A DNA stretch of 64,000 nt from Vibrio sp. BS-M-Sm-2. GTDB lineage: Bacteria; Pseudomonadota; Gammaproteobacteria; Enterobacterales; Vibrionaceae. The notes under the pieces are model-generated. The model was not told where the DNA came from, did not search any database, and worked only from the letters and a program-made list of their open reading frames with translations. Where the stretch lies: NCBI RefSeq assembly GCF_041504345.1, contig NZ_CP167894.1:1240001-1304000 (forward strand), read 5' to 3'. Both the position numbers and the translations under genes were made by a program. Each line of letters begins with the position of its first letter. The stretch's first letter is position 1. Positions 52,276 to 60,979 of this stretch are shown here, piece by piece.

Positions 52276-53412
52276 ATGCAGCGCAAGAGCTTAGGAATGG
52301 ATCATAAAGAACTGTATATCGGTGTGATGTCAGGCACGAGTATGGACGGTGTTGATACTGCCTTAGTTTCGATTGAAGATACGCAAATCACATTGCTTGC
52401 TCATGATGAGTTCCCTATGCCTGATGACCTCAAAGCGCGTCTGCTGGAGGTTTGTATTGGTCAGAAAACGGATTTGATTGCTATTGGTGAGCTAGACCAC
52501 CAGCTTGGCCATCTGTTTGCTGATGCGGTTCTACAACTTCTCGACAAGTCAGACACACCTGCATCTTCTGTGACTGCGATTGGTAATCATGGCCAAACAG
52601 TGTTTCATCAGCCAACAGGCGAATCTCCATTTACCATGCAGCTGGGTGATGCCAACATCATTGCCGCTAAAACACAGATTCAAACCGTCGCTGACTTCAG
52701 ACGTAAAGACATGGCATTAGGCGGACAAGGTGCACCGTTAGTCCCCGCCTTCCACCATACAATTTTCCACCCGCAAGACAGCTCGGTTGTGGTGTTGAAT
52801 ATTGGTGGTATCTCGAATATTTCAGTGCTGCGCCCGAATCAGCCAACACTTGGTTATGATACAGGCCCAGGGAATATGTTGATGGACGCTTGGGTTGATA
52901 AACACACGGGCGAGAAGTTTGACCGTGATGCGCAATTCGCACTTAAAGGTCAACTCAATCAAGCCTTGCTCGAACAGCTGTTAAATGAATCTTATCTATC
53001 TCAAATGCCACCGAAAAGTACCGGCAGAGAGCTGTTCAACCTACCCTGGCTAGAGCAACAGCTTACAGAATTTAAAGATCTTACGGCAGAAGATGTTCAG
53101 TGCACGCTTTGTGAATACACCGCATTGACGATAGCCAATGAAGTGAAAGCTTATCGCTTGGGTAACCAACCTGCACTGTATGTGTGTGGCGGTGGTACAA
53201 GAAACCCATTGTTGATGAAGAGATTGTCCGAACTGCTTCCAAGTTGGGATGTTGACTCAACAACCAGTAAAGGCGTTGATGCCGATTACATGGAAGCGAT
53301 GGCTTTTGCGTGGCTTGCTCAACGTCATGTTCATCAACTGCCAAGCAATTTGCCAGAAGTGACTGGCGCAAGCAGAGCGGCCTCTCTAGGCGTTCTCTAT
53401 CGTGCTGACTAA
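52276..53412 (+). CDS. anmK: AnmK, anhydro-N-acetylmuramic acid kinase
   Basis: 378 residues (371 from the second ATG at 52297). AnmK opens the 1,6-anhydro ring and phosphorylates to MurNAc-6-phosphate. The signature is G-V-M-S-G-T-S-M-D-G-V-D-T-A-L, with G-N-H-G-Q-T-V-F-H and the phosphate loop Y-D-T-G-P-G-N-M-L-M-D. Both ATGs are preceded by the same TTAGGA word; GGAAG upstream of the first makes 52276 slightly better. It is 45 bp from murQ, which takes its product. Confidence 0.95.
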   Translation: MQRKSLGMDHKELYIGVMSGTSMDGVDTALVSIEDTQITLLAHDEFPMPDDLKARLLEVCIGQKTDLIAIGELDHQLGHLFADAVLQLLDKSDTPASSVTAIGNHGQTVFHQPTGESPFTMQLGDANIIAAKTQIQTVADFRRKDMALGGQGAPLVPAFHHTIFHPQDSSVVVLNIGGISNISVLRPNQPTLGYDTGPGNMLMDAWVDKHTGEKFDRDAQFALKGQLNQALLEQLLNESYLSQMPPKSTGRELFNLPWLEQQLTEFKDLTAEDVQCTLCEYTALTIANEVKAYRLGNQPALYVCGGGTRNPLLMKRLSELLPSWDVDSTTSKGVDADYMEAMAFAWLAQRHVHQLPSNLPEVTGASRAASLGVLYRAD

Positions 53413-53436
53413 ACCATTTTAGAACCATCATTTTAG

Positions 53437-54378
<942 letters not shown>

Positions 54379-54409
54379 TCTGCTGTTGACTGTTACTATC
54401 GCTACATAC

Positions 54410-54445
54410 AAAAAGACCAGTGCACATGCGGTACTGGTCTTTTTT
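54410..54445 (+). terminator. murQ terminator
   Basis: A 12-bp stem AAAAAGACCAGT/ACTGGTCTTTTT (54410-54421 with 54433-54444) with an 11-base loop and trailing T. It is also usable by the convergent lipoprotein gene. Confidence 0.9.
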
Positions 54446-54474
54446 AGTTTTAATTTTTTATCGCTAGCTTGGGC

Positions 54475-54825
54475 TTAATAGTCGTTTGAGAACTCATCCC
54501 AGCCACGTTGCCATTCCATACGGAAACGTTGAGCGTCTTCCGTACCAGAACACACGCCTTCATACACCTGACCAGATAAACCAATCTGATAAGCATGGTT
54601 CGGATTACAATATTCAGCCACACCTAGGTGGTAACCTTCTGTGTAACTCGCTTGATCGACTGCGCCAAGCTCAGTCATCTCTGAATACGAACGTTGAGTG
54701 TGGCCTTTGATACCATCACGATAGCCAATCTCTTGCCAATTGCCTTCAGCTGCTAAATCTTGAACATTGGCGCTGCATCCTGCAAGGCTAAATGCCACGG
54801 CGAATAGTGCGATTATTTTTTTCAT
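54475..54825 (-). CDS. DUF2799-like small lipoprotein
   Basis: 116 residues with a lipoprotein signal ending L-A-G-C (Cys17), +2 Ser. The mature domain contains repeated G-x-x-D-G and Y-x-x-G-Y-H-x-G-V patterns with four-residue spacing and two further Cys, as in DUF2799 proteins. Function unknown. It is divergent from the CstA-family gene, across the region that holds the BtsR-like box array, so it might be co-regulated. It converges on murQ. Confidence 0.78.
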   Translation of the reverse strand: MKKIIALFAVAFSLAGCSANVQDLAAEGNWQEIGYRDGIKGHTQRSYSEMTELGAVDQASYTEGYHLGVAEYCNPNHAYQIGLSGQVYEGVCSGTEDAQRFRMEWQRGWDEFSNDY

Positions 54826-54884
54826 TTCAGTCCTTTATATTTACCTAGCCACTTCCTGACGAAGCGTTGCATTTGTGGTGATTC

Positions 54885-55077
54885 TCCGCTGAACACTGGC
54901 TGATGTCCACTTATGTCTGTTATCTGCCACTGATATCTATTGGTTACCGCTTAAAGCTGATAAATCACCACTTACCAGAAGCAAGACACATCTCAACATG
55001 AATAACCAACCGCTCTGCAAACGTAACAAACCACTCAATCAGTTATAACACCACTTAATTGACTATTCGACCACTCA
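54885..55077 (+). promoter_or_regulatory. Phased array of BtsR-type boxes before the CstA-family gene
   Basis: CC(A/G)CT words begin at 54886, 54907, 54927, 54947, 54968, 55010, 55031, 55051 and 55071, with a degenerate CATCT at 54989. Steps are therefore always 20-21 bp. Five match ACC(G/A)CT(C/T)A exactly (54946, 54967, 55030, 55050, 55070). That motif, as an 8-bp word with a 13-bp spacer, is the one described for E. coli BtsR (YehT). The last box lies just upstream of the likely -35 of the transporter gene. Confidence 0.85.
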
Positions 55078-55112
55078 CTCTCATAGCGGAAGTTTCTTCT
55101 CATACACTCCTC

Positions 55113-55118
55113 TAATAT
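55113..55118 (+). promoter_or_regulatory. Likely -10 of the CstA-family gene
   Basis: TAATAT, about 36 bp after the last BtsR-type box and 40 bp before the ATG, with no good -35, as expected for an activator-dependent promoter. A CCCTGA/TCAGGG inverted repeat lies between it and the start codon. Confidence 0.5.
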
Positions 55119-55157
55119 ACACCCTGACTTAATTAATACATTCAGGGATAACAAATT

Positions 55158-56648
55158 ATGATGTGGTTTCTTACCTGTGTTGCAGCACTCATTGGTGGCT
55201 ACTTTATTTACGGTGCCTTTATCGAGAAAATTTTCGGTATCAATGAAAAGCGTCAAACACCCGCTCACACTAAGCAAGATGGCGTGGACTACGTTCCAAT
55301 GTCGACGCCAAAGGTTTACCTAGTTCAGCTGCTTAACATTGCAGGTGTCGGTCCAATCTTCGGCCCTATCATGGGTGCCCTTTATGGTCCGGCAGCGATG
55401 CTTTGGATCGTGCTAGGTTGTATCTTCGCAGGTGCGGTACACGACTATTTCTCAGGAATGTTATCTATCCGTAACGGCGGTGCTTCAGTTCCAACCATCA
55501 CTGGACGTTACCTAGGCAATGGCGCAAAACACTTTATGAACATCTTTGCCATTGTTCTACTGCTTCTAGTTGGTGTCGTATTCGTATCTGCTCCTGCAGG
55601 CATGATCACTAACCTAGTGAACGACCAAACTGATTTCGCGATGTCTGCAACAACCATGGTTGTTATCATATTTGCTTACTACATCATCGCAACGATTGTC
55701 CCTGTCGATAAAATCATTGGTCGCTTCTACCCACTGTTCGGTGCACTACTTATCTTTATGTCTGTTGGCCTAATCACTGCGATTGGTCTATCTGACGAGC
55801 ACCAAATCATGGACGGCTTCGAGATGAAAGACATGTTCACTAACATGAACCCGAATGACCTACCACTTTGGCCAGCTCTATTCATCACTATCGCTTGTGG
55901 TGCAATCTCTGGCTTCCACGCAACTCAGTCTCCTTTAATGGCGCGTTGTATGGAAAACGAGAAGAACGGTCGCTTCGTATTCTACGGTGCAATGATTGGT
56001 GAAGGTATCATTGCTCTAATCTGGTGCGCACTTGCGCTATCATTCTTCGGCTCTGTTGAGTCTTTGTCTGACGCGATTGCAAACGGTGGTCCAGGTAACG
56101 TGGTATACAGCGCTTCATTTGGTCTACTGGGTGTATTCGGTGGTATCCTTGCTTTCCTTGGCGTGGTTATTCTACCAATCACTTCTGGTGACACGGCGTT
56201 CCGCTCAAGCCGTCTTATCCTTGCTGAATACTTCAACATGGAGCAGAAAACACTGCGTAACCGCCTACTGATGGCTCTACCACTGTTCGTTATCGGTGGT
56301 ATCCTGACTCAAGTAGATTTCGGTATCATCTGGCGTTACTTCGGTTTTGCTAACCAATCAACAGCAGTAATGATGCTATGGACAGCTTCGGCTTACCTAC
56401 TTCGTCACAATAAACTGCACTGGGTAACAACCGTTCCAGCTGTGTTCATGACTTCTGTGTGTATTACATTCATCCTGAACAACAGCCAGCTAGGCTTCGG
56501 TCTGCCAATGCAGCTTTCAACCATCATCGGCGTGGTAAGTGCATTCGGTATTGCAGCTTACGTTATCAAAATTTCAAAAGGCAAAGGCGATATCGACCTT
56601 GCTGATGAAGAAGAAAAAGAAGCAAAAGGCGTCACCAAAACCGCCTAG
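55158..56648 (+). CDS. cstA: CstA-family transporter (likely pyruvate/peptide uptake)
   Basis: 496 residues, all membrane. It has many hydrophobic helices and the CstA signature blocks L-N-I-A-G-V-G-P-I-F-G-P-I-M-G, V-H-D-Y-F-S-G-M-L-S-I-R-N-G-G and S-G-F-H-A-T-Q-S-P-L-M-A-R. E. coli CstA and BtsT are about 700 residues; this is the shorter family version lacking the C-terminal third. In E. coli these proteins take up pyruvate or peptides, BtsT under BtsSR control. Here the btsSR homologues follow directly and BtsR-like boxes lie upstream, so a pyruvate role is a good inference. Two ATGs in tandem at the start. Confidence 0.88.
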   Translation: MMWFLTCVAALIGGYFIYGAFIEKIFGINEKRQTPAHTKQDGVDYVPMSTPKVYLVQLLNIAGVGPIFGPIMGALYGPAAMLWIVLGCIFAGAVHDYFSGMLSIRNGGASVPTITGRYLGNGAKHFMNIFAIVLLLLVGVVFVSAPAGMITNLVNDQTDFAMSATTMVVIIFAYYIIATIVPVDKIIGRFYPLFGALLIFMSVGLITAIGLSDEHQIMDGFEMKDMFTNMNPNDLPLWPALFITIACGAISGFHATQSPLMARCMENEKNGRFVFYGAMIGEGIIALIWCALALSFFGSVESLSDAIANGGPGNVVYSASFGLLGVFGGILAFLGVVILPITSGDTAFRSSRLILAEYFNMEQKTLRNRLLMALPLFVIGGILTQVDFGIIWRYFGFANQSTAVMMLWTASAYLLRHNKLHWVTTVPAVFMTSVCITFILNNSQLGFGLPMQLSTIIGVVSAFGIAAYVIKISKGKGDIDLADEEEKEAKGVTKTA

Positions 56649-56760
56649 CTCTTTCAGGATATTGATAAAAAGAGACAAGTCTTCATAGAGAGACAAAAGA
56701 ACAAGCCAAACACACTTCGCTTGCTCCCGTAATCACCCAGTGATTCTTGGAAATTAAGAC

Positions 56761-56788
56761 TAAAGCCCGTCCACCGTGATGGGCTTTA
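56761..56788 (+). terminator. Terminator after the CstA-family gene
   Basis: An 11-bp stem TAAAGCCCGTC/GATGGGCTTTA (56761-56771 with 56778-56788, one G-U) with a poor T tail. A single BtsR-like word, ACCGCTCG, lies further on at 56828-56835 before btsS. Confidence 0.65.
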
Positions 56789-56918
56789 CTGTATCTCAAT
56801 ATTGGCATCTCAGCCTGAGAAGCAATGACCGCTCGATATAACCAACGAAAACACAAGCAAAGCTACCGTTACCACGCAATGAGCTTTACACTTAACAAGC
56901 GTCTCAATAGGTGAAAAT

Positions 56919-58589
56919 ATGGAACTCATTCTCTCTCTACTGCAACAAACCTGTGTCTACTTAGTGATTGCTTATATGCTAAGTAAAACCCCATTGATTC
57001 TGCCTTTGTTGAGCATATCTTCACGCTTAAGTCATAAAGTCAGCTGTTATGTTCTGTTTTCTCTGTTCTGTATTATGGGTACCTATTTCGGACTGCAGAT
57101 TAATGACGCGATAGCCAACACTCGTGCGATGGGTGCGGTTATGGGGGGTCTGTTTGGCGGCCCTGTGGTTGGCTTTGCCGTCGGCTTTACTGGCGGTATT
57201 CACCGTTACTCATTAGGCGGTTTCACAGACTTGGCTTGTGCTATTTCGACCACAGCAGAAGGCTTGATTGGTGGCCTATTGCACGTTTACTTAGTCAGAA
57301 AGAACAAAGCCAGCCAACTGTTTAACCCGTTGGTGGTTTTCTCGGTAACCCTGTTTGCAGAGATCATTCAAATGCTGATTCTACTGGCGGTCGCAAAACC
57401 CTTCGAACAGTCCTACGCTCTGGTCTCTGATATTGCTGCGCCAATGATCATTGCTAACTCAGTCGGTGCAGCGCTGTTCATGAGCATCATCCAAGACAGG
57501 AAAACCATCTTCGAAAAATACTCGGCTACCTTCTCACGCCGCGCATTAACCATCGCAGAGCGTTCGGTAGGTATTTTGCATGGCGGGTTCAATTCCGATA
57601 ACGCACAAAAAATCGTACGTATCGTTTATGAAGAGACCAATGTTGGTGCGGTAGCGATTACCGACAGAGAAAAAATTCTCGCGTTCGTCGGCATTGGTGA
57701 TGAACACCATATTCCAAATACCCCAATTTCATCACAAAGCACGCTCACTTCGATGGAACAGAACGACATCATCTACCTTGATGGCAAAGAGAACCCATAC
57801 CAATGCTCCTTGTCGCAGGATTGTAAATTGGGCTCAGCTCTGATTATTCCACTCCGCGCGGGTAACGAAGTGGTCGGCACCATTAAACTGTATGAGCCAA
57901 AGCTAAAACTATTCTCGACCATCAATATGTCGATGGGTGAAGGTATCGCTCAGCTATTATCGAGCCAGATCCTATTTAGCAACTATCAGCAACAACAGAC
58001 GCTACTGACACAAGCGGAAATCAAGCTGCTGCACGCTCAGGTTAACCCACACTTCTTGTTCAATGCGCTTAACACCATCAGCGCAGTAACACGCCGTGAC
58101 CCAGATAAAGCTCGAGAGTTGATTCAGCACCTATCTCACTTCTTTAGAAGCAACCTAAAGCAGAACATCAACACCGTGAAGCTCAAAGACGAGCTGGCAC
58201 ACGTCAACGCTTACCTGACCATAGAGAAAGCACGCTTTACCGATCGACTAGAAGTGGAATGGGATATCGACCCGCAGTTGTATGAATCTCAATTGCCGAG
58301 CTTTACCCTGCAACCGCTGGTAGAAAACGCCATCAAACATGGGATTTCAAACATGTTGGAAGGCGGCAAAGTGAAGATCTATAGCGAAGCTTTCGAGGGT
58401 GGATTCAAGTTAACCGTTGAAGACAACGCGGGTAATTATCAGAAGCCATCTCAAGATCACGTAGGATTAGGTATGGAAATTGTTGACAAACGACTCACTA
58501 ATTTCTTTGGACAAGATTCAGCACTAAAAATAGAATCTCAGCCACAGCAATTTACTCGAATGAGCTTTATCATACCTATACTAAAATAA
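56919..58589 (+). CDS. btsS: BtsS-like (LytS-type) sensor histidine kinase
   Basis: 556 residues. Several N-terminal membrane helices form the 5TMR-LYT module (about 1-195, with A-M-G-A-V-M-G-G-L-F-G-G-P-V-V-G and G-G-I-H-R-Y-S-L-G-G). A GAF domain (about 220-345) is followed by a LytS-type kinase with the phosphoacceptor in N-P-H-F-L-F-N-A-L-N-T-I and a HATPase (V-E-N-A-I-K-H-G). E. coli BtsS senses extracellular pyruvate. The start has AGGTG seven bases upstream. It lies 270 bp after the transporter gene and 105 bp before its regulator. Confidence 0.92.
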   Translation: MELILSLLQQTCVYLVIAYMLSKTPLILPLLSISSRLSHKVSCYVLFSLFCIMGTYFGLQINDAIANTRAMGAVMGGLFGGPVVGFAVGFTGGIHRYSLGGFTDLACAISTTAEGLIGGLLHVYLVRKNKASQLFNPLVVFSVTLFAEIIQMLILLAVAKPFEQSYALVSDIAAPMIIANSVGAALFMSIIQDRKTIFEKYSATFSRRALTIAERSVGILHGGFNSDNAQKIVRIVYEETNVGAVAITDREKILAFVGIGDEHHIPNTPISSQSTLTSMEQNDIIYLDGKENPYQCSLSQDCKLGSALIIPLRAGNEVVGTIKLYEPKLKLFSTINMSMGEGIAQLLSSQILFSNYQQQQTLLTQAEIKLLHAQVNPHFLFNALNTISAVTRRDPDKARELIQHLSHFFRSNLKQNINTVKLKDELAHVNAYLTIEKARFTDRLEVEWDIDPQLYESQLPSFTLQPLVENAIKHGISNMLEGGKVKIYSEAFEGGFKLTVEDNAGNYQKPSQDHVGLGMEIVDKRLTNFFGQDSALKIESQPQQFTRMSFIIPILK

Positions 58590-58694
58590 TGGTATTTTCG
58601 GAGACAAATCGCTCCGAGTTGAAACAATTAGAAGCAGACATTTAAAAGATAAGCGTGAATCAAGCAGGGATAGAACCAAGATGAAGATTGTAGG

Positions 58695-59426
58695 ATGTTA
58701 AAGGCATTAGTTGTCGATGATGAGCTTTTTGCTCGCGAAGAACTGATTGAGCTGCTAACCGAAACCGGAGAAGTGGAAATCATTGGCCAAGCGAGTAACG
58801 CGATCGAAGGACTGAAACAGATCAATCTACTCAAGCCTGATGTCGTGTATTTGGATATCCAAATGCCGCAGGTTACCGGGATTGAACTGTTAAGCATGCT
58901 TGACCCAGACACCATGCCTTACGTGGTATTCGTTACCGCCTACGACCAATATGCGATTCAAGCCTTTGAAGATAACGCATTTGATTACCTACTTAAGCCA
59001 GTCGAGCCTTGTCGATTAAACAAGAGCGTTTGTCGTCTAAATAAAGTCATCAAACAAAACCAGAAAGCACCAGAACAGAACATCTCAGCGATTGCTCCCT
59101 GCCACTTAGAGCAGATTCCGTGTATTGGTCACAACCGCATTGTGATCATGGCAAGCCAAACGGTCGAGTGCGCCTATTCCGATATCAGTGGTGTGCATGT
59201 TCGTAGCTCATCGCAAACCGCGACCTCACAGTTAACGCTAAAGATCTTGGAAGAAAAAACCGATTTGATCCGCTGTCATCGCCAATATTTGATCAACATA
59301 AAATCGATCCAAGAGATCAAACTGCTAGAGAATGGATTAGCGGAGATCATTACCCTTACTGGCTTTGAAGTCCCTGTTAGCCGTCGTTACTTAAAGACTT
59401 TAAAAGAGCAACTCGGTCTCCAGTAA
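58695..59426 (+). CDS. btsR: BtsR-like LytTR response regulator
   Basis: 243 residues. The receiver domain has V-V-D-D-E and phosphoacceptor Asp in V-Y-L-D-I-Q-M-P. The C-terminal LytTR DNA-binding domain has L-I-R-C-H-R-Q-Y-L-I-N and ends V-P-V-S-R-R-Y-L-K-T-L-K-E-Q, matching E. coli BtsR (YehT) over its whole length. LytTR proteins bind tandem direct repeats one or two helical turns apart, which fits the array before the CstA-family gene. Its transcription terminator has been split by the IS that follows. Confidence 0.94.
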   Translation: MLKALVVDDELFAREELIELLTETGEVEIIGQASNAIEGLKQINLLKPDVVYLDIQMPQVTGIELLSMLDPDTMPYVVFVTAYDQYAIQAFEDNAFDYLLKPVEPCRLNKSVCRLNKVIKQNQKAPEQNISAIAPCHLEQIPCIGHNRIVIMASQTVECAYSDISGVHVRSSSQTATSQLTLKILEEKTDLIRCHRQYLINIKSIQEIKLLENGLAEIITLTGFEVPVSRRYLKTLKEQLGLQ

Positions 59427-59464
59427 CGAGTTAGAAGTTCGACGCCTTGTTCCAAAGTACGATC

Positions 59465-59479
59465 AAAAAAGCCAACGTA
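59465..59479. terminator. Left half of the btsR/ispH terminator, disrupted by the IS
   Basis: AAAAAAGCCAACGTA. Its partner half is at 60906-60924. Without the IS and one copy of GTA the two join into a 13-bp perfect stem with loop ATCA and A/T tracts on both sides. Confidence 0.88.
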
Positions 59480-59487
59480 TGAACTGA

Positions 59488-59518
59488 CCCCCAATAGTTG
59501 GACACCAATTATTGGGGG
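59488..59518 (+). promoter_or_regulatory. Hairpin at the left IS end covering the orfA ribosome-binding site
   Basis: CCCCCAATA (59488-59496) pairs with TATTGGGGG (59510-59518). The right arm is the G-rich sequence just before the orfA ATG at 59526. Transcripts entering from btsR would fold this stem; a promoter inside the element would not include the left arm. Confidence 0.6.
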
Positions 59519-59525
59519 TCTTTTT

Positions 59526-60035
59526 ATGTCCAAATATAGCCGAGAGCTAAAATGTATCATTGCTAAGCAATACTTAGATGGCACGTCATCTCTCTACTTA
59601 GCAAAACAATATTCAATTTCTTCAAGACAGATACGGTATTGGGCTCAAGTCTTTGCCATCCATGGTACTGATTCATTTTTACCAACTAACCATGCGGCTA
59701 CTGCTCGGACAAAACGAAAAGCATTGAATTTAATGTGGACGAATGAATGGTCTCTCACGCACACTAGCGCAGTATTAAACCTCTCATCCCCTGGGATACT
59801 CTCAGTCTGGCTCAAACGATTTAATGAGCTCGGTATCAAAGGGCTCAAAATGCGCCAGAAAGGAAGACCCTCAATGAAACAGCAACCTCAACGTACCACT
59901 AAGCCTGATAATGAAATGACGCTTGAGGAGCTAAAAGAGGAGTTGGTTTACTTACGAACCGAGAATGCCGTTCTAAAAAAGTTGGAAGAGTTGGAGCAGG
60001 AAAAAAACCGTCGAACAAAGAAAAAGCGGTCATAG
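59526..60035 (+). CDS. IS3-family transposase OrfA
   Basis: 169 residues. Two helix-turn-helix segments (L-A-K-Q-Y-S-I-S-S-R-Q-I-R-Y-W near 26 and a second near 80-100) are followed by a Leu-rich coiled coil (E-L-K-E-E-L-V-Y-L-R-T-E-N-A-V-L-K-K-L). That is the layout of IS150-type OrfA. It binds the terminal repeats and limits transposition unless fused to OrfB. Near its 3' end is A-AAA-AAC (60002-60008), where a -1 slip moves into orfB. The last 11 codons overlap the fused frame. Confidence 0.93.
   Translation: MSKYSRELKCIIAKQYLDGTSSLYLAKQYSISSRQIRYWAQVFAIHGTDSFLPTNHAATARTKRKALNLMWTNEWSLTHTSAVLNLSSPGILSVWLKRFNELGIKGLKMRQKGRPSMKQQPQRTTKPDNEMTLEELKEELVYLRTENAVLKKLEELEQEKNRRTKKKRS
60002..60008 (+). 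promoter_or_regulatory. Programmed -1 frameshift site of the IS
   Basis: The 0-frame codons are gaA-AAA-AAC, so A-AAA-AAC is an X-XXY-YYZ heptamer. The orfB frame is open from here to 60874 and has no ATG or GTG before 60161, so OrfB is expected mainly as an OrfAB fusion. Confidence 0.85.
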
Positions 60036-60874
60036 CTCTAACTCTTAAAGGCAAGTACCCGTTAAAGCACTTACTGCACACTCTACAGCTGGCAAAAAGT
60101 GTCTTTTATTATCAGGCTCAAACGAGCAAACGCCCAAATAGCTACGAACGTGAGCTGCGGTTGATAAAGTCAATTTATCATGAACATAAGGGGCGATACG
60201 GCTACCGCCGTATTCACTTGGAACTAAAAAATCAGGGGTTCGTGCTTAACCACAAAACGGTTCAAAGGCTTATGGCTCAGCTCAACCTTAAATCGACGGT
60301 CAGGATTAAAAAGTATCGTTCATACCGAGGAGAGTCTGGAACAGCTGCTCCCAACGTGCTTGAAAGAGATTTTAGTGCGACTCAACCCGACGAAAAATGG
60401 GTAACTGATGTCACGGAGTTCAAAGTCAAAGAGCAGAAAGTATACTTGTCTCCCGTTGTCGACTTGTTTACTCAGGAAGTGGTTGCTTATAGAGTGGCCA
60501 AAAGTGCCTGCTTGCCGCTAGTCACGGATATGCTGACGGAAGCCATATCAAAGCTTAAACCCAACTCAAAGCCAATTATACATAGCGATCAAGGTTGGCA
60601 ATATCGCCATCGACAGTATCAAAAAAAGGTAGCGGAGAGTGGGTTAACACAAAGCATGTCGAGAAAAGGTAACTGCTTGGATAATGCGGTTGCTGAAAAC
60701 TTTTTTGCTTTACTCAAAACAGAGATGTATCACAACCAAAGCTTTGAAGATGCAGATGCTCTGATAGAGCAAATTAAAGAATACATCGAGTACTACAATA
60801 CCAAACGTATAAAAGTGAAACTAAAAGGCCTGACTCCGATAGAATATCGAACTCAGGCCTTGAAAGCCGCTTAA
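60002..60874 (+). CDS. IS3-family transposase OrfB (integrase domain, via -1 frameshift)
   Basis: About 290 residues read from the frameshift site; a TTG at 60161 would give 237. An HTH_21 segment (Y-G-Y-R-R-I-H) precedes an rve-type integrase core with the DDE triad: D in W-V-T-D-V-T-E-F, D in I-I-H-S-D-Q-G-W-Q-Y, E in N-A-V-A-E-N-F-F-A-L-L-K. The C-terminus ends in Y-Y-N-T-K-R-I and G-L-T-P-I-E-Y-R, standard for the family. No stop or frameshift is seen, so the transposase is probably functional. Confidence 0.92.
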   Translation, partial: KKPSNKEKAVIALTLKGKYPLKHLLHTLQLAKSVFYYQAQTSKRPNSYERELRLIKSIYHEHKGRYGYRRIHLELKNQGFVLNHKTVQRLMAQLNLKSTVRIKKYRSYRGESGTAAPNVLERDFSATQPDEKWVTDVTEFKVKEQKVYLSPVVDLFTQEVVAYRVAKSACLPLVTDMLTEAISKLKPNSKPIIHSDQGWQYRHRQYQKKVAESGLTQSMSRKGNCLDNAVAENFFALLKTEMYHNQSFEDADALIEQIKEYIEYYNTKRIKVKLKGLTPIEYRTQALKAA

Positions 60875-60905
60875 CAGAAATGTCCAACTTTACGGGGTCA
60901 CTTCA

Positions 60906-60924
60906 GTATCAACGTTGGCTTTTT
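60906..60924. terminator. Right half of the btsR/ispH terminator, disrupted by the IS
   Basis: GTATCAACGTTGGCTTTT, the complement of the left half at 59465-59479. For leftward ispH transcripts it can no longer pair locally. Confidence 0.88.
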
Positions 60925-60979
60925 ACTATTTGCAAATCGATAGTGTTTGCGAATCGATCTTGTCACCAATCCATAGCGA

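Larger units (their letters stand above)
59480..60905 (+). mobile_element. IS3-family insertion sequence (IS150-like)
   Basis: 1,426 bp bounded by imperfect 25-bp inverted repeats (left 59480-59504, right 60881-60905) starting TGAA and sharing TGACCCC and AGTTGGACA. The ends are TG...CA. A 3-bp target duplication, GTA, lies at 59477-59479 and 60906-60908. It contains orfA and orfB in the -1 relation with an A7C slippery site. Both ends, both frames and the catalytic triad are intact, so it may be active. The named IS cannot be given without a database. Confidence 0.93.

Noticed and set aside
56819..56840. Possible second BtsR array before btsS
   Set aside because: Only one box-like word (ACCGCTCG at 56828) is present, with no partner 20-21 bp away.
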